Assembly: GCF_024448165.1 (NCBI RefSeq)
Contig: NZ_JAMOLN010000108.1
Span: 1 to 34,149 of the forward strand
Reading direction: 5' to 3'
Length of the DNA stretch: 34,149 nt
Source: Streptomyces longispororuber
GTDB lineage: Bacteria; Actinomycetota; Actinomycetes; Streptomycetales; Streptomycetaceae
Shown here: piece after piece, positions 6,789 to 16,472 of the stretch
Layout: every line of letters begins with the position of its first letter
Numbering within the stretch: the stretch's first letter is position 1
Notes under the pieces: model-generated
What the model was told of the DNA's origin: nothing
The model's input: only the letters and a program-made list of their open reading frames with translations
The model's database searches: none
Made by a program: the position numbers and the translations under genes

Positions 6789-7429
6789 TCCGTGTGCTCG
6801 TCGCCGAGGACCAGTCCGCCGTCCGCTCCGGCCTGGTGCTCATCCTGAACAGCGCGCCCGACATCGAGGTGGTCGGCGAGGCGGAGGACGGCGAGCGGGC
6901 GGTGGCGCTGGCCCGCGAGCTCCGGCCCGACGTGGTCCTGATGGATGTGCAGATGCCACGTCTGGACGGCGTTTCGGCCACCCGCGTGGTGGTCGGCGAG
7001 GCCCTCGCGGACGTCCTGGTGCTCACCACCTTCGACCTCGACGAGTACGTCTTCGGGGCGCTGCGGGCGGGGGCGTCCGGGTTCCTGCTCAAGAACACCG
7101 ACGCGAAGGACCTGATCGAGGGCGTCCGGACGGTGGCGCGCGGCGAGGGCCTGATCGCGCCGGCCGTGACCCGCCGGCTGATCGCGGAGTTCGCCGCGGC
7201 CCCGCAGCAGCCCGAACCGCCCACTGCTCCGCCGGAGTTGGAGACGCTCACGCGCCGCGAGCGCGAGGTCCTGTCCTGCCTCGGCGAGGGGCTGTCCAAC
7301 GCCGAGATCGCCGGGCGCCTCGACATGGCGGAGGCGACGGTGAAGACCCACGTCAGCCGCCTCCTCGGCAAGCTCGATCTGCGCAGCCGGGTGCAAGCCG
7401 CGGTGCTGGCGCAGGAGTTGGGGCTCTAG
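6785..7429 (+). CDS. chiR: NarL/LuxR-type response regulator of the chitinase locus
   Basis: The 214-residue DNA-binding regulator has an N-terminal receiver with the acidic pair Glu8-Asp9, phospho-acceptor Asp54 in VVLMDVQMPRLDG, Thr81/Thr82 and Lys103 in LLKN. After a Pro/Ala-rich linker (about 148-163) comes the LuxR helix-turn-helix, LTRREREVLSCLGEGLSNAE and onward to TVKTHVSRLLGKL. The start is GTG at 6785, with GGAAAGGGAG upstream and a four-base overlap with the kinase stop, so the pair is translationally coupled. It should activate the chitinase gene 170 bp downstream, as its S. coelicolor counterpart is reported to do for chiC; the direct repeats at 7461-7491 are the likely site of this or of DasR control. 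Confidence 0.9.
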   Translation: MIRVLVAEDQSAVRSGLVLILNSAPDIEVVGEAEDGERAVALARELRPDVVLMDVQMPRLDGVSATRVVVGEALADVLVLTTFDLDEYVFGALRAGASGFLLKNTDAKDLIEGVRTVARGEGLIAPAVTRRLIAEFAAAPQQPEPPTAPPELETLTRREREVLSCLGEGLSNAEIAGRLDMAEATVKTHVSRLLGKLDLRSRVQAAVLAQELGL

Positions 7430-7460
7430 GGGTTTCCGAAGGTTGGCCGAAACCCGTAAT

Positions 7461-7491
7461 TGGTTTAGACCTTGACCGATGGTCCAGACCT
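7461..7491 (+). promoter_or_regulatory. Pair of 12-bp direct repeats of chitinase promoters
   Basis: TGGTTTAGACCT (7461-7472) and TGGTCCAGACCT (7480-7491) match at 10 of 12 positions and are 19 bp apart. Streptomyces chitinase promoters are known for such 12-bp repeats around the -35 box, and each copy resembles the DasR site (core TGGTCTAGACCA). The -35 hexamer falls between them, so occupancy would control polymerase access. Confidence 0.88.
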
Positions 7492-7500
7492 TTCTATTCT
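7472..7500 (+). promoter_or_regulatory. chiC promoter (-35 TTGACC, -10 TATTCT)
   Basis: TTGACC (7472-7477) and TATTCT (7495-7500) are separated by exactly 17 bases, a good match for the main vegetative sigma factor. Transcription would start near 7507, giving a leader of about 90 bases before the ATG at 7599. Confidence 0.8.
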
Positions 7501-7598
7501 CGCCGCACTGCGGTGAGCACATTCCCCCACTCCGGTGCTCATGGGCGTCGCAGGGATCCACCCCCATCACGGACCCCGGAACCCCCGAGGAGCACTCG

Positions 7599-9461
<1,863 letters not shown>

Positions 9462-9480
9462 CGCTCACCCCTTCAAAGCC

Positions 9481-9521
9481 GAAGCCGGGCTGGTGGGAAC
9501 GCCCCCCACCAGCCCGGCTTC
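9481..9521. terminator. Bidirectional terminator between chiC and the DUF2550 gene
   Basis: GAAGCCGGGCTGGTGGG (9481-9497) pairs perfectly over 17 bp with 9505-9521 around a seven-base loop. It lies 20 bp after the chitinase stop and 30 bp from the end of the convergent gene, so it can serve both. Confidence 0.92.
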
Positions 9522-9550
9522 TTCCACGTCTCACTGCCCGCACCCGAAGA

Positions 9551-10012
9551 TCACGCCACGTTGACCCGCTGCCCCGGCGGAGCCGCCTCCAGCCACGCCA
9601 GGAAACCGGTCAGCGCGTCCTCGCTCATCGCTAGTTCGAGCCGGGAGCCACGGTGCGTACAGGCCAGGACGATCGCGTCGGACAGGAGCGCCAGCTCCTC
9701 CTCGCCCTCGGGAGCCCGCCGCCCGGTGACCTCGATGGCGGCCCGTTCGAGGATCCGCCGCGGCCGGGGCGCGTAGGAGAAGACGCGGAACCACTCGATG
9801 CGGTCGCCGTTGTAGCGGGCGATCCCGTACCCCCAGCCCTTGCCGGAGGTGTCGTCCGCGTCCGGCCCGGGCGCGTCCCACCGCAGCGAGCAGTCGAACG
9901 TCCCGCCGGACCGCTGGATCAGCCGGCGCCGCAGGCCGAAGACGAAGAGCCCCAGCAATACGAGTACGACGACCGCGACTACGCACAGCACGAGAACGAG
10001 GACCATCTGCAC
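9551..10012 (-). CDS. DUF2550 family membrane-anchored protein
   Basis: The 153-residue protein has one N-terminal helix (VLVLVLCVVAVVVLVLLGLF, about residues 4-23), then FGLRRRLIQRSGGTFDCSLR and a soluble domain with GWGYGIARYNGDRIEWFRVF. This is the layout of the actinobacterial DUF2550 family, of unknown function. The start at GTG 10012 follows GAGGAGG closely; ATG at 10006 is nearly as likely. It follows atpC on the same strand by 141 bp, beyond a terminator hairpin. The position next to the ATP synthase operon recurs in Streptomyces as I remember it, but I infer no role in ATP synthesis from that. Confidence 0.85.
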   Translation of the reverse strand: MQMVLVLVLCVVAVVVLVLLGLFVFGLRRRLIQRSGGTFDCSLRWDAPGPDADDTSGKGWGYGIARYNGDRIEWFRVFSYAPRPRRILERAAIEVTGRRAPEGEEELALLSDAIVLACTHRGSRLELAMSEDALTGFLAWLEAAPPGQRVNVA

Positions 10013-10079
10013 CGACCTCCTCGCTTCGCGACGGATTCAAACGCCTGATAACGGAACAGCAAAAACAGTGATGGATCGC

Positions 10080-10130
10080 CTCAGCCGCGACCCGGTCCGG
10101 AGGTCATCTCCGGCCTGGGCCGCGGCTGAG
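10080..10130 (-). terminator. Terminator of the atp operon
   Basis: CTCAGCCGCG (10080-10089) pairs with CGCGGCTGAG (10121-10130), and inside it CCGGAG (10097-10102) pairs with CTCCGG (10108-10113) around a five-base loop. It starts 24 bp after the atpC stop in the direction of transcription. A run of five T follows on the minus strand about ten bases beyond. Confidence 0.88.
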
Positions 10131-10153
10131 GTACGTCATAGGGCTCGCTGGGG

Positions 10154-10528
10154 TCAGCGGGCCGCCACCGCACGCAGACGGACATCGGCGCGCCGCTCGG
10201 CGGACGCGTCCGCGTCCGACTTGGCGCGGTCCAGTGCCCGCTCCGCACGCTGGACGTCGATCTCGTCCGACAGCTCGGCGATCTCGGCCAGCAGCGACAG
10301 CTTGTTGTCCGCGAACGAGATGAAACCGCCGTGGACAGCAGCCACGACCGTCTCGCCGTCGGTCGTACGGATCGTCACCGGGCCCGACTCCAGCACACCG
10401 AGCAGCGGCTGGTGACCGGGCATGACGCCGATGTCGCCGGACGTGGTGCGCGCGACGACCAGGGTGGCCTCGCCGGACCAGACACTGCGGTCCGCGGCGA
10501 CGAGCTCGACGTGCAGCTCAGCAGCCAA
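10154..10528 (-). CDS. atpC: ATP synthase epsilon subunit
   Basis: The 124-residue subunit sits on the central stalk of F1, links gamma to the c-ring and limits ATP hydrolysis. The beta-sandwich domain (about residues 1-85) carries the family pattern GDIGVMPGHQPLL and VAAVHGGFISFADNKLSLLAE; the C-terminal helices (88-124) are Ala/Arg/Asp-rich. The length suits the short actinobacterial form. The start codon is TTG at 10528, with GAGGAG nine bases upstream. It is the last gene of the operon, but a 139-bp gap with a strong hairpin separates it from atpD, so its level may be set apart from the rest. Confidence 0.95.
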   Translation of the reverse strand: MAAELHVELVAADRSVWSGEATLVVARTTSGDIGVMPGHQPLLGVLESGPVTIRTTDGETVVAAVHGGFISFADNKLSLLAEIAELSDEIDVQRAERALDRAKSDADASAERRADVRLRAVAAR

Positions 10529-10599
10529 GGTGGGCTCCTCGGGTCACCACCCGGCGGCACTCCGCTGCCGGGTGTTGGGTCAAAGTCTAGTGGGCGTAC

Positions 10600-10628
10600 G
10601 ACGGGGGGCGGGACACCCGCCCCCCGTC
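10600..10628 (-). terminator. Strong hairpin between atpD and atpC
   Basis: GACGGGGGGCGGG (10600-10612) pairs perfectly over 13 bp with CCCGCCCCCCGTC (10616-10628) around a three-base loop, 39 bp after the atpD stop. There is no U-tract. It may be a partial terminator, a processing or stability element, or a barrier that sets epsilon expression. Confidence 0.7.
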
Positions 10629-10667
10629 AAGAAGTCAGCCGCAAGTCAGCGACTTGCGTCACCGGCT

Positions 10668-12104
10668 TCAGGAGACGCCGAGCTCCTTGGCGTTGGCCTT
10701 GAGGTCCTCGATGCCACCGCACAGGAAGAACGCCTGCTCCGGGAAGTGGTCGTACTCGCCGTCGATGATCGCGTTGAAGGCCGCGATCGACTCGTCCAGC
10801 GGGACGTCCGACCCGTCGACGCCGGTGAACTGCTTGGCGACGTGGGTGTTCTGGGAGAGGAAGCGCTCCACGCGACGGGCGCGGTGGACGGTGAGCTTGT
10901 CCTCCTCGCCGAGCTCGTCGATACCGAGGATCGCGATGATGTCCTGAAGGTCCTTGTACTTCTGCAGGACCGTCTTGACACGCATGGCCGTGTTGTAGTG
11001 GTCCGCCGCGATGTAGCGGGGGTCCAGGATGCGGGACGTGGAGTCCAGCGGGTCCACGGCCGGGTAGATGCCCTTCTCGGAGATCGGACGGGAGAGAACC
11101 GTCGTCGCGTCGAGGTGGGCGAAGGTCGTCGCCGGGGCCGGGTCGGTCAGGTCATCCGCGGGCACGTAAATGGCCTGCATCGACGTGATCGAGTGACCAC
11201 GGGTCGACGTGATGCGCTCCTGGAGGAGACCCATCTCGTCGGCCAGGTTCGGCTGGTAACCCACGGCCGAGGGCATGCGACCCAGCAGGGTCGAGACCTC
11301 GGAACCGGCCTGCGTGAAGCGGAAGATGTTGTCGATGAAGAACAGCACGTCCTGCTTCTGCACATCGCGGAAGTACTCCGCCATGGTCAGACCCGCGAGG
11401 GCCACGCGCAGACGGGTGCCCGGCGGCTCGTCCATCTGACCGAAGACCAGCGCGGTCTTGTCGATGACGCCCGAGTCGGCCATTTCCTCGATGAGGTCGT
11501 TGCCCTCACGGGTGCGCTCGCCGACACCGGCGAACACGGAGACACCGTCGTGGTTGTTGGCGACGCGGTAGATCATCTCCTGGATGAGCACCGTCTTGCC
11601 GACGCCGGCACCACCGAACAGACCGATCTTTCCACCCTTGACGTACGGGGTGAGAAGGTCGATGACCTTGACGCCGGTCTCGAACATCTCGGTCTTCGAC
11701 TCGAGCTCGTCGAAGTTCGGCGCCTTGCGGTGGATGCCCCAGCGCTCACCGGTGTACTGCTCGTCGACGTTCAGCACGTCGCCGAGGGTGTTGAACACCT
11801 TGCCCTTGGTGAAGTCGCCGACCGGCACGGTGATGGAGGCACCCGTGTCGGTCACCGGGGCCTGGCGGACCAGACCGTCGGTGGGCTGCATGGAGATCGC
11901 GCGGACCAGGCCGTCACCGAGGTGCTGGGCGACCTCGAGCGTCAGGGTCTTCTTCTTGCCGTCCTCCGCCGGGTCGTTGACCTCGACGTGCAGGGCGTTG
12001 TAGATGTCCGGCATCGCGTCGACGGGGAACTCCACGTCGACGACCGGGCCGATCACCCGGGCGACGCGGCCCGTGGCAACGGCCGTCTCAACAGTGGTCG
12101 TCAT
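10668..12104 (-). CDS. atpD: ATP synthase beta subunit
   Basis: The 478-residue catalytic subunit forms the three active nucleotide sites of F1 with alpha. The Walker A loop GGAGVGKT is at residues 164-171. The catalytic Glu follows in VGERTREGNDL, Walker B is in VLFFIDNIFRFTQAG, and the lever region is GIDELGEEDKL near residue 400. The length and ends fit the family. Its ATG shares one base with the atpG stop (TAATG), so translation is coupled to gamma. A hairpin follows its stop before atpC. Confidence 0.98.
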   Translation of the reverse strand: MTTTVETAVATGRVARVIGPVVDVEFPVDAMPDIYNALHVEVNDPAEDGKKKTLTLEVAQHLGDGLVRAISMQPTDGLVRQAPVTDTGASITVPVGDFTKGKVFNTLGDVLNVDEQYTGERWGIHRKAPNFDELESKTEMFETGVKVIDLLTPYVKGGKIGLFGGAGVGKTVLIQEMIYRVANNHDGVSVFAGVGERTREGNDLIEEMADSGVIDKTALVFGQMDEPPGTRLRVALAGLTMAEYFRDVQKQDVLFFIDNIFRFTQAGSEVSTLLGRMPSAVGYQPNLADEMGLLQERITSTRGHSITSMQAIYVPADDLTDPAPATTFAHLDATTVLSRPISEKGIYPAVDPLDSTSRILDPRYIAADHYNTAMRVKTVLQKYKDLQDIIAILGIDELGEEDKLTVHRARRVERFLSQNTHVAKQFTGVDGSDVPLDESIAAFNAIIDGEYDHFPEQAFFLCGGIEDLKANAKELGVS

Positions 12105-13021
12105 TACTTGTCACTCCCCGCGGTCGCGTCGGCCAGGGCGCTGGCGCCACCGACGATCTCGCTGATTTCCTGGGTGATTTCGGCCTGGCGGGCCGCGTTG
12201 GCAAGTCGGGAGAGCGTGTTGATCAGCTCTCCCGCGTTGTCGGTCGCCGACTTCATCGCGCGGCGCGTGGCGGCGTGCTTGGAGGCAGCCGACTGGAGCA
12301 TCGCGTTGTAGATACGGCTCTCGACGTAGCGCGGCAGCAGGGCGTCGAGGACGTCCTCCGCCGACGGCTCGAAGTCGTACAGCGGAAGGATCTCGTCCTT
12401 GGACGAGGACTCCTCCGCGACCTCTTCGAGGCTGAGGGGCAGCAGACGGCCGTCGACCGCCGTCTGCGTCATCATCGAGACGAACTCGGTGTAGACGATG
12501 TGGAGTTCATCCACGCCGCCGTCCGCCGTCTCCTTCTCGATGGCCTCGATCAGCGGGCCCGCGACCGTCTTGGCGTCCGCGTACGTGGGCTCGTCGGTGA
12601 AACCCGACCACGACTCCGCGACCTTGCGCTCGCGGAAGTTGTAGTGGGCCAGACCACGGCGGCCGACGATGTACGTGTCGACCTCCTTGCCCTCGGCCCG
12701 GAGCCGCTCGGTGAGCTGCTCCGCGGCCTTGATCGCGTTCGAGTTGAAGGCGCCGGCCAGACCGCGGTCGCTGGTGAGCAGCAGAACCGCGGAACGGGTC
12801 GCCGTCTCCGCCTCGGTCGTCAGCGGGTGCTTGGTGTTCGACCCGGTCCCCACCGCCGTGACCGCGCGCGTCAGCTCGGTCGCGTACGGCGTGGAGGCCG
12901 CCACCTTGCGCTGCGCCTTGACGACGCGCGAGGCGGCGATCATCTCCATCGCCTTGGTGATCTTCTTGGTCGCGGTGACGGACCGGATGCGACGCTTGTA
13001 GACCCGGAGCTGGGCTCCCAT
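12104..13021 (-). CDS. atpG: ATP synthase gamma subunit
   Basis: The 305-residue central-shaft subunit turns inside the alpha3-beta3 ring and couples proton flow to ATP synthesis. The N-terminal helix LRVYKRRIRSVTATKKITKA (residues 5-24) and the C-terminal stretch ATDNAGELINTLSRLANAAR with QAEITQEISEIVGGA are the two helices that form the rotor coiled coil. LLTSDRGLAGAFNSN is the conserved core strand-turn. The ATG at 13021 lies 20 bp after atpA, with AAGGGA in the gap as ribosome binding site. The gene overlaps atpD by one base. Confidence 0.97.
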   Translation of the reverse strand: MGAQLRVYKRRIRSVTATKKITKAMEMIAASRVVKAQRKVAASTPYATELTRAVTAVGTGSNTKHPLTTEAETATRSAVLLLTSDRGLAGAFNSNAIKAAEQLTERLRAEGKEVDTYIVGRRGLAHYNFRERKVAESWSGFTDEPTYADAKTVAGPLIEAIEKETADGGVDELHIVYTEFVSMMTQTAVDGRLLPLSLEEVAEESSSKDEILPLYDFEPSAEDVLDALLPRYVESRIYNAMLQSAASKHAATRRAMKSATDNAGELINTLSRLANAARQAEITQEISEIVGGASALADATAGSDK

Positions 13022-13041
13022 GAGTCAGGTCCCTTCCGTCG

Positions 13042-14634
13042 TCACTTACCGGCGGCGGCCGGAGCGTCCTCGCCGAGAAGCTTCCCGTCCGAGGTCTCGA
13101 ACTGCTTCTTGAACTCCGCGACCGCGTCGTCGATGGCCTGGATCGTGTCGTTCGACATCTTGGCGCCCTCCTTGATGGAGGTCATCAGGCCCTGCTCCTT
13201 GCGGTGCAGGTAGTCGAGCAGCTCACGCTCGAAGCGGCGGATGTCGACGACCGGAACCTCGTCCATCTTGCCGTTGGTACCGGCCCAGATGGAGACGACC
13301 TGGTCCTCGGTGGCCATCGGCTGGTACTGAGCCTGCTTGAGCAGCTCGACCAGGCGCTGACCGCGCTCCAGCTGGGACTTCGACGCGGCGTCCAGGTCGG
13401 AACCGAAGGCGGCGAACGCCTCCAGCTCGCGGTACTGGGCCAGGTCGAGACGGAGTCGGCCGGAGACCTGACGCATCGCCTTGTGCTGGGCGGAGCCACC
13501 GACTCGGGAGACCGAGATACCGACGTTCAGCGCGGGACGCTGACCGGCGTTGAAGAGGTCGGACTCCAGGAAGCACTGACCGTCGGTGATGGAGATGACG
13601 TTGGTCGGGATGAACGCGGAGACGTCGTTGGCCTTCGTCTCGACGATCGGCAGACCCGTCATCGAACCGGCGCCCAGCTCGTCCGAGAGCTTCGCGCAGC
13701 GCTCGAGGAGACGCGAGTGCAGGTAGAAGACGTCACCCGGGTAGGCCTCGCGCCCCGGCGGGCGGCGGAGCAGCAGGGACACGGCGCGGTAGGCGTCGGC
13801 CTGCTTCGAGAGGTCGTCGAAGATGATGAGGACGTGCTTGCCCTCGTACATCCACTGCTGGCCGATGGCCGAGCCGGTGTACGGCGCCAGGTACTTGAAG
13901 CCGGCCGGGTCGGACGCCGGGGCGGCGACGATGGTCGTGTACTCCAGGGCACCGGCCTCTTCGAGCGCACCACGCACGGAGGCGATGGTGGAGCCCTTCT
14001 GACCGATGGCGACGTAGACGCAGCGGACCTGCTTCGACGGGTCGCCGGTGCGCCAGTTGTCACGCTGGTTGATGATCGTGTCGACGGCCAGGGCGGTCTT
14101 GCCGGTCTGACGGTCACCGATGATCAGCTGACGCTGGCCACGGCCGATCGGGGTCATCGCGTCGACGGCCTTGTAGCCCGTCTCCATCGGCTCGTGCACC
14201 GACTTACGGGCCATGACGCCCGGGGCCTGCAGCTCAAGCGCGCGTCGGCCGCTGGTCTCGATCTCGCCGAGGCCGTCGATCGGGTTGCCGAGCGGGTCGA
14301 CAACGCGGCCGAGGTAGCCCTCGCCGACGCCGACGGAGAGGACCTCACCGGTACGCGTGACCGGCTGGCCCTCCTCGATACCGCTGAACTCGCCGAGGAC
14401 GACCGCACCGATCTCGCGCTCCTCGAGGTTGAGGGCGAGACCCAGGGTGCCGTCCTCGAACTTCAGCAGCTCGTTCGCCATGGCCGAGGGAAGACCCTCC
14501 ACCTTGGCAATGCCGTCGCCGGCCACGGTGACCGTACCGACCTCCTCGCGCGAGGCCGCGTCCGGCTTGTACGCCTGGACAAAGTTCTCCAGCGCGTCCC
14601 GGATCTCCTCCGGCCGGATCGTGAGCTCCGCCAT
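13042..14634 (-). CDS. atpA: ATP synthase alpha subunit
   Basis: The 530-residue non-catalytic nucleotide-binding subunit alternates with beta in F1. The Walker A loop GDRQTGKT is at residues 173-180 and Walker B is in HVLIIFDDLSKQ. The arginine finger lies in the conserved NVGISVSRVGGSAQ segment. The C-terminus is extended by a Lys/Asp/Ala-rich tail (DGKLLGEDAPAAAGK), as in other actinobacteria. The ATG at 14634 is preceded by AGGAGAG in the 112-bp gap after atpH. That gap also holds a short hairpin (CGGCCC 14709-14714 with GGGCCG 14720-14725) that may set the relative level of F1 genes. Confidence 0.98.
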   Translation of the reverse strand: MAELTIRPEEIRDALENFVQAYKPDAASREEVGTVTVAGDGIAKVEGLPSAMANELLKFEDGTLGLALNLEEREIGAVVLGEFSGIEEGQPVTRTGEVLSVGVGEGYLGRVVDPLGNPIDGLGEIETSGRRALELQAPGVMARKSVHEPMETGYKAVDAMTPIGRGQRQLIIGDRQTGKTALAVDTIINQRDNWRTGDPSKQVRCVYVAIGQKGSTIASVRGALEEAGALEYTTIVAAPASDPAGFKYLAPYTGSAIGQQWMYEGKHVLIIFDDLSKQADAYRAVSLLLRRPPGREAYPGDVFYLHSRLLERCAKLSDELGAGSMTGLPIVETKANDVSAFIPTNVISITDGQCFLESDLFNAGQRPALNVGISVSRVGGSAQHKAMRQVSGRLRLDLAQYRELEAFAAFGSDLDAASKSQLERGQRLVELLKQAQYQPMATEDQVVSIWAGTNGKMDEVPVVDIRRFERELLDYLHRKEQGLMTSIKEGAKMSNDTIQAIDDAVAEFKKQFETSDGKLLGEDAPAAAGK

Positions 14635-14746
14635 CTGGGTTCCCTGCTCTCCTTGTTGGGCCCGAAGTGTTCTTGGGGTCTGGGGTCAGCCCCCAGGAAT
14701 CCTCTGCACGGCCCAACTAGGGCCGTATTTCGTACGTGGTGAGGCG

Positions 14747-15568
14747 TCAGCCGGCCATGCGGCGGCTGGCGTCCTCGATGCGGTCCGCGATGGAGCCGTT
14801 GATGACCTCGTCACCCACCTGCACCTTGATCCCGCCGAGGACCTCGGGGTCCACGTCCAGGTTCAGGTGCATCTGGCGGCCGTAGAGCTTCGCCAGGGAC
14901 TGGCCCAGGCGCTGCTTCTGCTGGTCGCTCAGCGGGACCGCCGTGGTGACGACCGCCACCATGCGCTCCCGGCGCTCGGCGGCGAGCTTGGAGAGGGACT
15001 CGAGTCCCGCTTCCAGGCTACGTCCCCGGGGCGCGGTCACAAGGCGCCCGACGAGCCGCTCGGTGGTGGGCTTGGCCCGGCCGCCGAGGAGCTGCTTCAC
15101 CAGGGCGCCCTTGGCCGAGGCCGAGGCTCCCTTGTCGGTCAGAGCGGCGCGCAGCTCGGTGTTGGAGCCGACGATCCGGTCGAACCGGAACAGCTCGTCC
15201 TCGACGTCGTCGAGTTCACCGGACTTCTGCGCCGCGGTCAGGTCCGCGGTGTTGGCCAGCTCCTCCAGGGAGTCGACCAGGTCGCGCGAGGCCGACCACC
15301 GGGAGCGGACCAGGCCGGCCACCAGGTCGGCGGACTCGCCACCGATCTGGCCGCCCAGCAGACGGCCCGCAAGCTCGGCCTTGGCGTCGCCGGCCTGCGC
15401 CGGGTCGGTCAGGACCCGACGCAGCGACACCTCGCGGTCGAGCAGCGCGGTCACCGCGGCCAGGTCGCCGGCGAGGGCCTTGGCGTCGACCGACGTGTTG
15501 TCGGTCAGCGCGTCCAGGCGCTCACGCGCGGCGGCGAGGGCCTCGCGGCTCGCTCCGTGGGCGGTCAT
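14747..15568 (-). CDS. atpH: ATP synthase delta subunit, with internal duplication
   Basis: The 273-residue peripheral stalk subunit joins the b subunit to the top of F1. It is about 95 residues longer than the E. coli protein. The C-terminal OSCP part is clear (VAVVTTAVPLSDQQKQRL, then VDPEVLGGIKVQVGDEVING). Residues 49-87 and 139-177 align without gaps at an offset of 90, with 16 of 39 identical (LR, LTD, AK, LLGG, LV, LV), so the extension is a second copy of part of the N-terminal helical domain. A similar duplication is known from the mycobacterial b-delta fusion, but here delta is separate from b. Its ATG at 15568 overlaps the atpF stop (ATGA). Confidence 0.96.
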   Translation of the reverse strand: MTAHGASREALAAARERLDALTDNTSVDAKALAGDLAAVTALLDREVSLRRVLTDPAQAGDAKAELAGRLLGGQIGGESADLVAGLVRSRWSASRDLVDSLEELANTADLTAAQKSGELDDVEDELFRFDRIVGSNTELRAALTDKGASASAKGALVKQLLGGRAKPTTERLVGRLVTAPRGRSLEAGLESLSKLAAERRERMVAVVTTAVPLSDQQKQRLGQSLAKLYGRQMHLNLDVDPEVLGGIKVQVGDEVINGSIADRIEDASRRMAG

Positions 15569-16113
15569 CGAGCAGCCTCTGCCTTCTCCTCGAGGTCATC
15601 GAGGAAACGGTCGATCGTGCGCGACTGCCGGGCGTGGTCCTCGAGGGACTCGCCGACGAGCTTGCCGGCCAGGTCGGTGGCCAGCTGGCCCACGTCCTGA
15701 CGCAGCGCCTGAGCGGCGGCCTTGCGGTCGGCCTCGATCTGCGAGTGACCGGCGGCGATGATCTCCTCACGCTGCCGCTGGCCTTCCGCGCGCATCTCGG
15801 CGATGAGAGCGGCGCCCTGCTCCTGCGCCTCCTGGCGCAGCCGCGCGGCCTCGTGCCGAGCCTCGGCGAGCTGAGCCTTGTACTGCTCAAGAACGCTCTG
15901 GGCCTCGGTCTGGGCGGCCTCGGCCTTCTCGATACCGCCTTCGATCAGCTCGCGGCGCTCTTCCAGCGTCTTGTTGATACGCGGGAGGAGCTTCTTGGCG
16001 AAGAAGAAGAAGACGATGGCGAAGGCAAGGGTGCCGACGAGCAGCTCGGGACCGGGCGGGATGAGCGGGTTCTGCTCCTCCTCGGCCGCGAGAGCAACCA
16101 GGTTGGCGATCAC
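15565..16113 (-). CDS. atpF: ATP synthase b subunit
   Basis: The 182-residue stator subunit has one N-terminal membrane helix (LLVGTLAFAIVFFFFAKKLL, about residues 24-43) and then a long, highly charged helix (45-180) rich in Glu, Ala, Arg and Gln that forms the peripheral stalk. A short segment before the helix (AAEEEQNPLIPPGPE) is typical of actinobacteria. The start is GTG at 16113, with AAAGG about eight bases upstream; the gap to atpE is 38 bp. It overlaps atpH by four bases. Only one b-type gene is present, so the stalk is presumably a homodimer. Confidence 0.97.
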   Translation of the reverse strand: MIANLVALAAEEEQNPLIPPGPELLVGTLAFAIVFFFFAKKLLPRINKTLEERRELIEGGIEKAEAAQTEAQSVLEQYKAQLAEARHEAARLRQEAQEQGAALIAEMRAEGQRQREEIIAAGHSQIEADRKAAAQALRQDVGQLATDLAGKLVGESLEDHARQSRTIDRFLDDLEEKAEAAR

Positions 16114-16151
16114 ATCAGTGCCTTTCGTCGAATCGTGTCAGTAAGAGGTGA

Positions 16152-16394
16152 TTACTTACCGAACACGAACGGCATAACGATGCCGATGAGGGCGAGCGCC
16201 TCACAGAAGGCGAAACCAAGAATCTGGTTGGCGCGGATCAGACCAGCGGCTTCGGGCTGACGGGCGAGCGCCTCGGTGCCCTTACCGAACACGATGCCGA
16301 CGCCGATGCCGGGGCCGATGGCGGCAAGGCCGTAACCGATCGAACCAGTGGAGCCGTGGAGGCCTTCGGCGGCGAGGGTCTGGAGAGCGGACAT
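16152..16394 (-). CDS. atpE: ATP synthase c subunit
   Basis: The 80-residue proteolipid forms the rotating membrane ring. It has two helices joined by the polar loop ALARQPEAAG (residues 42-51). Helix one (about 18-36) is Gly-rich, with GPGIGVGIVFGKG. Helix two (53-78) carries the proton-binding acid Glu65 in FAFCEALALIGIV. The Glu and the absence of the sodium-site Gln/Ser pattern point to proton coupling. The ATG at 16394 has a GAAAGAGAAGGAAG tract upstream, a very strong ribosome binding region that fits the high copy number of c. Confidence 0.97.
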   Translation of the reverse strand: MSALQTLAAEGLHGSTGSIGYGLAAIGPGIGVGIVFGKGTEALARQPEAAGLIRANQILGFAFCEALALIGIVMPFVFGK

Positions 16395-16472
16395 GCCGGT
16401 TCTTCCTTCTCTTTCAAGGGCCGGTGGGGGTTGGCCACCGGACGAATCGGGGGGTACTGCTGGCGGGTTGGC

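Noticed and set aside
10422..12311. Long plus-strand open frame of 629 codons opposite atpD
   Set aside because: It is antisense to the well-recognised beta subunit; high GC keeps the opposite frame open. The translation is rich in Val, Asp, Leu and Arg with no family resemblance.
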